This document shows positions 52,401 to 60,162 of a stretch of 64,000 nt of DNA, piece by piece. The translations under genes were made by a program, and so were the position numbers. Position 1 is the stretch's first letter. Every line of letters begins with the position of its first letter. Source of the stretch: CAWGXG01 sp963826505 (GTDB lineage Bacteria; Chloroflexota; Anaerolineae; Aggregatilineales; Aggregatilineaceae). The stretch is taken from the NCBI GenBank assembly GCA_963826505.1, contig CAWGXG010000007.1, positions 1,116,001-1,180,000 of the forward strand. Direction: 5' to 3'. Below the pieces are notes generated by a model. That model was given only the letters and a program-made list of their open reading frames with translations. It was not told the origin of the DNA and ran no database searches.

Positions 52401-54227
52401 CTGACCCCTAAGCAGCGTCGTCTACAAGCCCATCAGCGTCACGTTGCCCGGTTGGACCGGGAGATCGGCGCATATACCCGGTTGAGCAACCGCGCCGCCT
52501 GGGTCCGGTTGGGCGTATTTCTGGGTGGGGCCGCCGCCTGTGCGGTGGTGTTTGCCCTCGCGGGGATGTGGCCGGGCGTGATCGGTCTGCTGGTCTGGCT
52601 GGTGTGTTTCAGCGCCGCCGTGCGCGCGCATAACCGCCTCAAAGCCGGGATCGCGCGCTTCAATGGTTGGCGGGCTATCAAGCAGCAGCATATCGCGCGA
52701 ATGACGCTAGATTGGGATGGTTTACCCGCCCCGCTCGATTTACCGGGCGGGCCGCTGGCGCTCGATCTCGACCTGACTGGCCCGCAGTCGCTGCACCGGT
52801 TGCTTGATACGTGCGCCTCGCGCGAGGGCAGCCGCCGCGTTTTGGAATGGCTGTCCACGACCAGCCCGGACGCGGACCGCGTGCGCGACCATCAGGCGTT
52901 GGTGCGCGAGCTGACCCCGCTGGTGATGTTCCGCGACCGGCTGCGCCTGAGTGCTACGTTGCCAGGCGGCTCGGCGGGCCGCCAATGGGATGGCCGGCGG
53001 GTGCGGCGCTGGCTGGACGCTCTGCCGCCTTACGTATCCCTGGGACGTTGGGCGCTGGGGTTGACGGTCTTGGGTGTGCTCGATGCGGTGTTGTTCGCGC
53101 TGTACGCCGCGCATGTGCTCCCGCCGGTGTGGGGCTTCACGCTCATGCTCTATGCGGCGCTCTACCTGCTGAGCGTGCAGCGATTGGGCGATCCGTTTGC
53201 GGCGGCGCTGAATCTCAGCGATCCCCTGAACGATCTGCGATCGGTCTTCACGCATCTTGAAGATTTTTCCTACGGCGATCAGCCGCATTTGCGGCGCGTG
53301 TGCGCGCCGTTCCTGGACAGCACCAGCCGCCCTTCGGCGGAAATCACGCGGCTGGGACGTGTCACTGCCGCAGCCAGCCTGCGCGGCAATCCGCTGCTGT
53401 GGACGCTGGTGTGCGCGGTCGTGCCGTGGGATATCTACGTCGCGATTCTGCTGGACCGGCGGCGGCGCAGTCTGGCGGACCGGCTCCCGCAGTGGTTGGA
53501 CGCGTGGTTCGAAGTTGAGGCGCTGTCCGCGCTGGCGGCGCTGGCTTACCTCAACCCGGATTACTGTTTCCCGGAGATGCTCGACGAAACCGCCGGAGCG
53601 CCGGTGTTCGAAGCGTCTGCGCTGGGACACCCGCTGATCCCTGACCAGGAGCGCGTCTGTAACGATTTCACGCTGGCGCAGTTGGGCAGCGTAGCGCTCA
53701 TCACTGGCTCGAATATGTCGGGCAAGAGCACCTTTTTGCGCACGGTGGGCCTGAATTTGTGTCTGGCGTATGCGGGCGGGCCGGTCAACGCGCGGTCACT
53801 GCGCCTGATCCCGTTCCGGCTGTTCACCTGCATCCGCGTTACCGATTCGGTCACGAACGGCATTTCGTATTTCTACGCCGAGGTGAAACGCCTCAAGGCG
53901 CTGCTCGATGCCCTGGAAGCCGATCACCCCTTCCCGCTGTTCTTCCTGATCGACGAGATCTTCCGCGGAACGAACAATTTCGAGCGGTTAATCGGCAGCC
54001 GGGCTTATATCCGCGCGTTGGCCGGTAAACATGGGGGCGGGCTGATCTCCACGCACGATTTGGAGCTGATTAAGCTCGCTGACGTCATGCCCGCCATCCA
54101 CAATTACCACTTTGCCGAGACGGTCGGCGACCGGCGCCTGTTGTTCGACTACACGCTGCGCGACGGTCCTTCCCCCAGTACGAACGCGCTGGTGATCATG
54201 CACATGGAAGGGCTGCCGGTCGAGTGA
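52401..54227 (+). CDS. Membrane-associated MutS-family ATPase
   Basis: A protein of about 608 residues related to MutS by its C-terminal ATPase: Walker A ITGSNMSGKSTFLR, the Q/ST segment TDSVTNGISYFYAEVKRLK, Walker B FFLIDEIFRGTNNFER and STHDLELIKLAD. It lacks the MutS mismatch-recognition and connector domains and has two hydrophobic helices near the N-terminus and more near the middle (WALGLTVLGVLDAVLFALYAAHV), so it is probably membrane attached. Coordinates use CTG 52401 after GAGGA, giving (M)TPKQRRLQAHQ, which fits the charged N-termini I recall in this group; TTG 52452 is the conservative choice. Its function is unknown; mismatch repair is unlikely. Confidence 0.83.
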   Translation: MTPKQRRLQAHQRHVARLDREIGAYTRLSNRAAWVRLGVFLGGAAACAVVFALAGMWPGVIGLLVWLVCFSAAVRAHNRLKAGIARFNGWRAIKQQHIARMTLDWDGLPAPLDLPGGPLALDLDLTGPQSLHRLLDTCASREGSRRVLEWLSTTSPDADRVRDHQALVRELTPLVMFRDRLRLSATLPGGSAGRQWDGRRVRRWLDALPPYVSLGRWALGLTVLGVLDAVLFALYAAHVLPPVWGFTLMLYAALYLLSVQRLGDPFAAALNLSDPLNDLRSVFTHLEDFSYGDQPHLRRVCAPFLDSTSRPSAEITRLGRVTAAASLRGNPLLWTLVCAVVPWDIYVAILLDRRRRSLADRLPQWLDAWFEVEALSALAALAYLNPDYCFPEMLDETAGAPVFEASALGHPLIPDQERVCNDFTLAQLGSVALITGSNMSGKSTFLRTVGLNLCLAYAGGPVNARSLRLIPFRLFTCIRVTDSVTNGISYFYAEVKRLKALLDALEADHPFPLFFLIDEIFRGTNNFERLIGSRAYIRALAGKHGGGLISTHDLELIKLADVMPAIHNYHFAETVGDRRLLFDYTLRDGPSPSTNALVIMHMEGLPVE

Positions 54228-54332
54228 AACGGCCCGCCATGGGCGAAGATACACAACGGGCGGTGCCACCGATTGGGCAGCCGCCGACCGCCTGGCGTCC
54301 CAACCCCCTGCGGTTGTGCAGCTCACACGGGG

Positions 54333-55685
54333 TTATCGATCGTGGGGCAGCGCGGCGAAGCCGACCGGCAGCGACGCGCTCTGCGCTACACTGATCTGAG
54401 TGGGCATCTGCTCAGGCGGGATGGCCAGGTCGCTGCCATTGCGCAGCGCGCTGTAGGCGGGCGACATGATCTCCACCCCGGCGCTGTGAAACGTGTCGAG
54501 AATGTATTGGTGCAGCACCGAGAGCGTCCCCGGAATCCGGTTGGGCTGGTCGGTGTAGGCGTTGATCTCGTACTCGACATAATAGTCATCCAGGCTGGTT
54601 TGCAGCACAAACGGCTTGGGATCGTTGAGGATGTTCGGCGATGCCAGCGCGGCATCGATCAGCAGGCTTTGCACCTGCCGCCAATCGACATCGTAGCCGA
54701 TCGTGACACTGGTGTGCAGGATCAAGCCTTTGTCGGCGGCGAGCGCGCTGAAGTTCACGATGTTGTTGTCCAGCACCCCGCCGTTGGGCATGGCGATCTG
54801 TTCGTTCTTGGTGGTTTTGATGCGGGTTACGAACAGGCTTTTCTCCATGACATCGCCGGTCACGTCGCCGATCCGCACATAATCGCCGATCTGAAAGGCG
54901 CGCGTGTAGGTCAGCACGATCCCGGCGGTCATATTTTTGATGGCTGAGGTCGAGCCGAGAGACACCAGCAGCCCCACGAAAAACGTGATCTTGTCGAAGA
55001 ACTGCGAGTTAGCACCCGGCAGCAAGGGCATGATCAGGAACGGGACGAACACAAAGACCAGCATCCGCGCGATTTTGTACGTCGGCTCGGCCCATTCGGG
55101 ATAAAAATCGGGCAGGACGATGATCCCGGCTCCGATCGCATGGAAAAACAGGTGAATCACCTTCAGGCTGTAGCGCGTGATCAGCAGGATGATCGCGATC
55201 TGTACCGCGTTGGGCAGATAGCCGATCGCCGCCTGCCCGAGCGTGCCCACCGTGGTGACGATGATCTGACGCAGTTCGTGTGCGGCGGGCTGGGCTTCAG
55301 GAAACAGATTGAGGATGCGGGTCGCGAAAATAGCCCATAAGCCCAGCGAGACAGCAGCCTGCGCGCTGTGATTGAGTGTGTGCAATCCCTGCTGCACGCG
55401 TTCGGCGGAGACGACTTCGAGGCGCTGAATCTTCAGGAGATCGTGAATCGTGGCGTACTGTTGTTCGAGAAGTGTTTCCAGGCGCGCGAACAGGATGCGG
55501 GCCAGGGTACGCGGGATCAGAAGACCGAGCGCCGTCAAGATAACAAACATCGCTTTGATGCGGGCTGGAGCTGTTGCGACCTGGCCAGCTGTGTACTCGC
55601 CGGGTATCCACATCGGGTACAACAGAGCGAGCGCAGCCAGCGTGGTGATCAATGCATAGGTAGCCGTTCGACGTAGATAATACAT
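54333..55685 (-). CDS. Mechanosensitive ion channel, MscS family
   Basis: A 450-residue MscS-type channel that opens under membrane tension to release osmolytes. Five or six helices precede the conserved core: the pore helix and beta domain read GLLVSLGSTSAIKNMTAGIVLTYTRAFQIGDYVRIGDVTGDV, followed by TTKNEQIAMPNGGVLDNNIVNFS. The C-terminal alpha/beta domain (about 325-430) closes the cytosolic vestibule. The N-terminal helices beyond MscS's three make it a medium-sized member. It is transcribed alone on the minus strand. Confidence 0.94.
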   Translation of the reverse strand: MYYLRRTATYALITTLAALALLYPMWIPGEYTAGQVATAPARIKAMFVILTALGLLIPRTLARILFARLETLLEQQYATIHDLLKIQRLEVVSAERVQQGLHTLNHSAQAAVSLGLWAIFATRILNLFPEAQPAAHELRQIIVTTVGTLGQAAIGYLPNAVQIAIILLITRYSLKVIHLFFHAIGAGIIVLPDFYPEWAEPTYKIARMLVFVFVPFLIMPLLPGANSQFFDKITFFVGLLVSLGSTSAIKNMTAGIVLTYTRAFQIGDYVRIGDVTGDVMEKSLFVTRIKTTKNEQIAMPNGGVLDNNIVNFSALAADKGLILHTSVTIGYDVDWRQVQSLLIDAALASPNILNDPKPFVLQTSLDDYYVEYEINAYTDQPNRIPGTLSVLHQYILDTFHSAGVEIMSPAYSALRNGSDLAIPPEQMPTQISVAQSASLPVGFAALPHDR

Positions 55686-56280
55686 GGCGGCTCCTTTGGT
55701 GACCGTGTCCGTAAACGTGCCAGAGATTGTCGTTTACCCCCTATGCCTCGAGTTGGCGACGATCTGTCCGCCGCGGATGCGCGACGCCTCCAGAGAGTGC
55801 GGTGCGTGATTTACTTTTTTCATACATGGTCTCACTTTACAGGCACGATCTGGATCGGGCAATAGTAGCTTCTTCCCAGGTACTTTTTTCCTGGTTGGCT
55901 GCCGGATGAGCCGGTTGCACGGGGAAAATACCCTGTATGGGATCATTAGTCCTCCACTGCCAACCTGACTCCCAGCCTTGCCACAGGTGCTCAGATGCCT
56001 CTTGATCGTGTTCGATTGCCCTGGCACGATACAAAACATATAATGCCATCATAGCTTTTGTATGACGGGCCAAATCTCCTTACATTGCCTTACCGTCCCA
56101 ACGCCTGTACCATTCCAGCCATAGTGGCTGGATAATGTAATTTACTGTGAGCATACGCCGGTATCACCTGTCGCCGTGATCAGTTTTCTCTCGTCTCTAG
56201 TCCAGAGAGATAAGGCTCAATGTTCGCCAACACTGTGATACGCCTCAATTCGCTGCTGCCGTGTTCGAATCACGCATTGG
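55686..56280. other. Nearly 600-base intergenic region, candidate promoter
   Basis: No gene is supported; short open frames here have poor composition and no recognisable domain. A plausible plus-strand promoter is TTGCCC (56016-56021), 17 bases, TATAAT (56039-56044), which would read towards the histidine-kinase relic. The last part (56200-56280) should have held the dimerisation H-box of that kinase, but no such sequence is visible in any frame. Confidence 0.4.
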
Positions 56281-56902
56281 ATCGCGGGCCTGAGCACGCG
56301 ACTGTACATGTTGCGGCACAACCCCGAACGGCTGGAATACCATATCTGTGCCTTTGAAAACCAGGTACGGCACCTGCGCAACCTGCTGGACGATCTCCGG
56401 ACTCTGTCGCGCATGGATCGCAGGCAGATGTCCCTGGAATTCAAAGTGTGCAGCGTCGGGGCGCTGGTGCAGCGCGTGTTTGATATCTACGAGCCTGTGG
56501 CTATCAACAAGCATCAAACGCTCACCTTGACAATCGATCCCACCTTGCCGGAGATCCACCTGGACGAGCAGCAGATCGAACGGGTCCTGGTGAATCTTGT
56601 GTCAAACGCGGTGAACTGCACGCTCGAAGTCAAGGGAATCTGCCTTGAAGCTGTTGCTGAGGATCAAGCGGTTGTGATCAGGGTGATCGATCACGGGATG
56701 GGAATCGCTGCGGAAGACCTGCCGCATTGTGTTCGAAAGATTCTATCGCACGGCAGAAGCGCGTGAAAGCCTGTCGAGCGGAACCGGGTTAGGGCTGGCG
56801 ATTGCGAAGGACATCGTCGAGCTGCACGGCGGAACCATCACCGTGTCCAGCCAGTACCAGCAGGGCAGCACGTTCACCGTCCGGCTGCCGCTCCGGCGCT
56901 GA
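56281..56902 (+). pseudogene. Truncated, frameshifted sensor histidine kinase
   Basis: The fragment begins in the middle of the dimerisation domain: IAGLSTRLYMLRHNPERLEY is what normally follows the HELRTP box, which is absent. The ATP-binding domain has an N-box (VLVNLVSNAVNC), G1 (IDHGMGIA) and, after a frame change, GTGLGLAIAKDIVELHGG. The frame change is an extra T at 56727-56728; without it the sequence reads DLPHVFERFYRTAEA continuously to the stop at 56900-56902. With no sensor region and no phospho-acceptor histidine it cannot autophosphorylate. No response regulator is beside it. This is a relic, or one end of a larger deletion. Confidence 0.75.
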
Positions 56903-57282
56903 GTGGCAGGCGCATGCCCGAGTTAGATCGGCTCTTCAGAGCTTCTCTAGGCCTCAACAATCGATTTGGCCAGGGCCAATCCCAATCCGGTGCTTTATGC
57001 GCGTCGATCGTCCCCCGCTCAGTCCGCCCCGATTCCGCGCCCCAAATCACCGCCTCAAAAACCACCTCGCGTGTTATTCTTGCGATAGGCTTACTTCTCT
57101 GGTATTTTTATCTACACTGAAAAGTAGTATCTGTACCCCCAACTACGCATGATCCATTTTCCATATTGCCAGTTTCTGTGCTTGAGAAAGGAGTGGCTAT
57201 CGTCCCCAATTCAGCCATCTCAGTGACAACCATTTACGTTTGTTTCGTACATTGAAGCATTGGGAGAGAGAAGGGATCAATT
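56903..57282. other. 380-base leader upstream of the peptide-type importer
   Basis: No gene is supported. The second half (57100-57282) is A/T-richer and should contain the promoter of the dpp-like operon. I see no convincing consensus pair. GAGAGAAGGGAT (57266-57277) is the ribosome-binding site for the gene at 57283. A GAGAAAGGAGTG at 57184-57195 looks like another ribosome-binding site but no worthwhile frame follows. Confidence 0.35.
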
Positions 57283-58941
57283 ATGGTTTCCAGGCGACAC
57301 TATGCTGGGCTTTCGCTTTTACTTGTGGCTGCGATGGCGCTGACCGTTCTGGTCGGCCTACCGCATCACGTTTCTAAGGCGCAGGAATTTTCGCCGATGG
57401 TCTATGCCGCCGAAAACTGCGACTACGGCGGAGAAATCAGCAAGATCGAGGCGCTTGACTCGCTGACCGTTAAGTTCACGCTGTGCACCCCTGACCCGGC
57501 CTTCCCTTCGAAGGTGGCGTTCTCGGCGTTCTCAATTAACGATTCAGACTATCTCGAGGCGACCGGCGGCGGTGGCGATCTCGTTGACAAGCCCAATGGC
57601 ACCGGCCCCTACATGCTGACCGAGTGGAAGCGCGGCGACAGCATCACCTATTCCCGTTTCGAAGATTACTGGGGAACCCCGGCACTCAGCCCGACCCTTG
57701 TTTTCCGTTGGAACTCCGAAGGCGCAGCCCGTCTGACCGAGCTCGAAGCGGGCACCGTTGACGGTATCGACAACCCGACCCCGGACGATCTCGACAAGAT
57801 TCGCCAGAATCCGGACCTCGTCATGTACGATCGTCCCGGCACCAACATCTTCTACATCGGCCTCAACAATTGGTTCAAGCCGCTGGATGATGTGCGCGTG
57901 CGTCAGGCATTGGCGATGGGTATCGATCGTCAGCGCATTGTCGATAACTTCTACGCTCCCGGCACCCTGGTTGCGACCCAGTTCATGCCCCCGTCGATCT
58001 TCGGCTATACGCCCGAAGTGACGTGGTACGACTTCGATCCGGCTGAGGCGCGCGCCATGTTGGCGGATGCGGGTTACCCGGACGGCTTCACCATTGATCT
58101 GTCCTACCGTGACGTGGTCCGCTCCTACCTGCCGGAACCCGGCCGTGTGGCGGAAGACATCCAGGCCCAGCTCAAGGAAAACTTGAACATTACGGCCAAT
58201 ATCAACGTCATGGAATCCGGTGCGTTCCTCGACGCCAGCGACAACGGCGAACTGGGCATGTATCTGCTCGGTTGGGGCGCGGATTATCCGGATGCGACCA
58301 ACTTCCTGGACTACCACTTCGGCGCGGGCGCGTCTGATCAGTTCGGCGACAAGTACCCCGACATCACCGAACCGCTGAAGGAAGCCGCTGCGCTGGCCGA
58401 TCCGGCAGCGCGTCTGGCGATCTACGTGAAAGCCAACCAGGCGATCAAAGAAGAAGTCCCGATGATCCCGATTTCGCATGGTGCCTCGGCCACGGTCTTC
58501 AAGGCGACGGTTGAGGGTGGTCACGCCAGCCCGTTGGGCAACGAATACTTCGCCGTGATGCAGATCCCCGGCCAGGATACGTTCGTGTGGATGCAGAACG
58601 CCGAGCCGATCGGCCTCTATCTGGCTGACGAAACTGACGGCGAGTCGCTGCGTGCGGGCGAGCAGGTCTACGAATCGCTGCTGTCGTACTCCATTGGCGG
58701 CACAGCGGTCGAGCCGGGGTTGGCCTCCAGCTACGATGTCAACGAGGACCTGACCGAGTGGACCTTCCATCTGCGCGACGGCGTGAAATTCCACAACGGC
58801 GCGACGTTGGATGCGAACGATGTGGTGATGTCCTACGCGGTTCAGTGGGACGTAGCCAACCCGCTGCACGTCGGGCGTGATGGCAACTTCACATACTTCT
58901 CCAGCTTGTTCGGCGGGTTCCTGAACGCACCTGCTGAGTAA
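57283..58941 (+). CDS. Circularly permuted family 5 substrate-binding protein
   Basis: A 552-residue exported binding protein for a peptide-type importer. The signal peptide (about 1-34) has no lipobox. The usual family 5 order is broken. Residues 50-425 carry what is normally the middle and end: KIEALDSLTVKFTL, GTGPYMLTEWKRGDSI, DDVRVRQALAMGIDRQRI, DFDPAEARAMLADAGYPDGF, LLGWGADYPDATNFLDYHFG. Residues 430-550 carry the normal beginning: GESLRAGEQVYESLL, AVEPGLASSYDV, WTFHLRDGVKFHNGATLDANDVV. The protein thus starts in the middle of domain 1 and closes with its first part. No residue group is missing, so a functional permutation is likely. I recall similar proteins in Anaerolineae, but could not check. 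Confidence 0.88.
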   Translation: MVSRRHYAGLSLLLVAAMALTVLVGLPHHVSKAQEFSPMVYAAENCDYGGEISKIEALDSLTVKFTLCTPDPAFPSKVAFSAFSINDSDYLEATGGGGDLVDKPNGTGPYMLTEWKRGDSITYSRFEDYWGTPALSPTLVFRWNSEGAARLTELEAGTVDGIDNPTPDDLDKIRQNPDLVMYDRPGTNIFYIGLNNWFKPLDDVRVRQALAMGIDRQRIVDNFYAPGTLVATQFMPPSIFGYTPEVTWYDFDPAEARAMLADAGYPDGFTIDLSYRDVVRSYLPEPGRVAEDIQAQLKENLNITANINVMESGAFLDASDNGELGMYLLGWGADYPDATNFLDYHFGAGASDQFGDKYPDITEPLKEAAALADPAARLAIYVKANQAIKEEVPMIPISHGASATVFKATVEGGHASPLGNEYFAVMQIPGQDTFVWMQNAEPIGLYLADETDGESLRAGEQVYESLLSYSIGGTAVEPGLASSYDVNEDLTEWTFHLRDGVKFHNGATLDANDVVMSYAVQWDVANPLHVGRDGNFTYFSSLFGGFLNAPAE

Positions 58942-58977
58942 TTAACCATACCAGCCGTCACCGTACGGCAAACTGAC

Positions 58978-59016
58978 GGGGGGCGCTGCAACAGGCGCCC
59001 CCCGAATTGTTTTTTT
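58978..59016 (+). terminator. Strong stem-loop between binding protein and first permease
   Basis: GGGGGGCGC (58978-58986) and GCGCCCCCC (58995-59003) form a perfect 9-bp GC stem, followed by GAATTG and seven Ts (59010-59016). This is a classical terminator. As the permease genes follow on the same strand, it should work as an attenuator that leaves most transcripts with only the binding protein, or the permeases have a promoter of their own. Confidence 0.8.
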
Positions 59017-59082
59017 GGGTGATTGTTTTGATCGATCACGGTATACTTTCGTGCAAAAATTGCAGAACATTGGGGCAGATAG

Positions 59083-60156
59083 ATGGTAGGGTATCTCGTT
59101 CGACGCCTGATGCTGGCGGTGCCTGTTTTATTGGGCATTCTCTTTGTCACATTTTCGCTGGCCCGTCTGCTGCCGGGTGATCCTTGCCGTGCCACGTTGG
59201 GCGAAAAGGCGACCGACGCGATCTGCGACGCCTTCAATGAGCGCTTTGGACTCAACGAGTCGATCCCGGTCCAGTTCAAAATTTACCTGAATGACGTGCT
59301 GCACGGCGACCTGGGCAACTCGATTAAGTTCGGACGGCCTGTTACCGAACTGATGGTAGAACGCCTGCCTGTCACGTTGGAGTTGTCATTTTTCGCGATG
59401 CTGTTTGCGGTCCTGCTGGGTATCCCGCTCGGCATTTTGTCGGCCTACTATCATAATTCAGCCATCGATGTGGGTACCATGATCTGGGCCAATATGGGCG
59501 TCTCAATGCCGGTCTTCTGGCTGGGCTTGATGTTGTCGTACCTGTTTGGTGTGGTGCTCAAAGGGACGCCGTTTTGGTTGCCTCCGACGGGTCGCCTGAC
59601 GGCGGGGCGCATGATCGAGCCGTTTTACCAGGCATGGGGGCTCGACGTCAACGGCGACGTGCTGAGCCTGCCCGGCTTCATCGCTAACATCAACACCCTG
59701 AACGCGCTGTTGGTGCAGGATTGGGGCGGGTTTGCCGACGCTTTCAAGCACCTGATTCTGCCTGCGGCGGCTCTGGGTACCATTCCTCTGTCGATCATCG
59801 CCCGTATGACGCGCTCCAGTCTGCTTGAAGTGCTCGGCCTCAATTATGTGCGCACGGCGCGCGCCAAGGGCGTTGGCGAAGTGGGGGTCGTCGTGCGGCA
59901 TGGCCTGCGTAACGCGATGCTGCCCGTTGTAACGATTATCGGCCTGTCGCTCGGTTCGTTGATGAGCGGGGCGGTACTGACCGAAACCGTGTTCGGACTG
60001 TCGGGTGTTGGACGTATTTTGTACGACTCGATCACCGGGCGCGACTATACTGTAGTGCAGGGCTTCACGCTGGTCATCGCCGTCATTTTTGTGTTTATCA
60101 ATCTGATTGTCGATGCCCTGTACGCCTATCTCGATCCGCGTATCCGGCTAGAGTAA
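59083..60156 (+). CDS. dppB: Peptide-type ABC transporter permease, DppB-like
   Basis: A 357-residue permease with six helices. N-terminus VGYLVRRLMLAVPVLLGILFVTFSLARLLPGDPC is the DppB/OppB signature, followed by FGLNESIPVQFKIYLNDVLHGDLGNSIKFGRPV. The ATPase-contacting loop is LNYVRTARAKGVGEVGVVVRHGLRNAMLP, and it ends with LIVDALYAYLDPRIRLE. The loop FKGTPFWLPPTGRLTAG-like region (about 160-215) is slightly longer than in E. coli but not a separate domain. The next permease gene starts 6 bases downstream. Confidence 0.94.
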   Translation: MVGYLVRRLMLAVPVLLGILFVTFSLARLLPGDPCRATLGEKATDAICDAFNERFGLNESIPVQFKIYLNDVLHGDLGNSIKFGRPVTELMVERLPVTLELSFFAMLFAVLLGIPLGILSAYYHNSAIDVGTMIWANMGVSMPVFWLGLMLSYLFGVVLKGTPFWLPPTGRLTAGRMIEPFYQAWGLDVNGDVLSLPGFIANINTLNALLVQDWGGFADAFKHLILPAAALGTIPLSIIARMTRSSLLEVLGLNYVRTARAKGVGEVGVVVRHGLRNAMLPVVTIIGLSLGSLMSGAVLTETVFGLSGVGRILYDSITGRDYTVVQGFTLVIAVIFVFINLIVDALYAYLDPRIRLE

Positions 60157-60162
60157 GAACCA

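Noticed and set aside
55837..56073. A 78-codon minus-strand open frame between mscS and the kinase relic
   Set aside because: No ribosome-binding site, no domain and unusual composition; not enough to call a gene.
57544..58869. A 441-codon minus-strand frame opposite the family 5 binding protein
   Set aside because: Antisense shadow with no recognisable motif; the plus-strand protein accounts for the region.
59042..59047. TATACT as a -10 box for a separate dppB promoter
   Set aside because: No acceptable -35 hexamer is found 16-18 bases upstream, so an internal promoter is not supported though not excluded.
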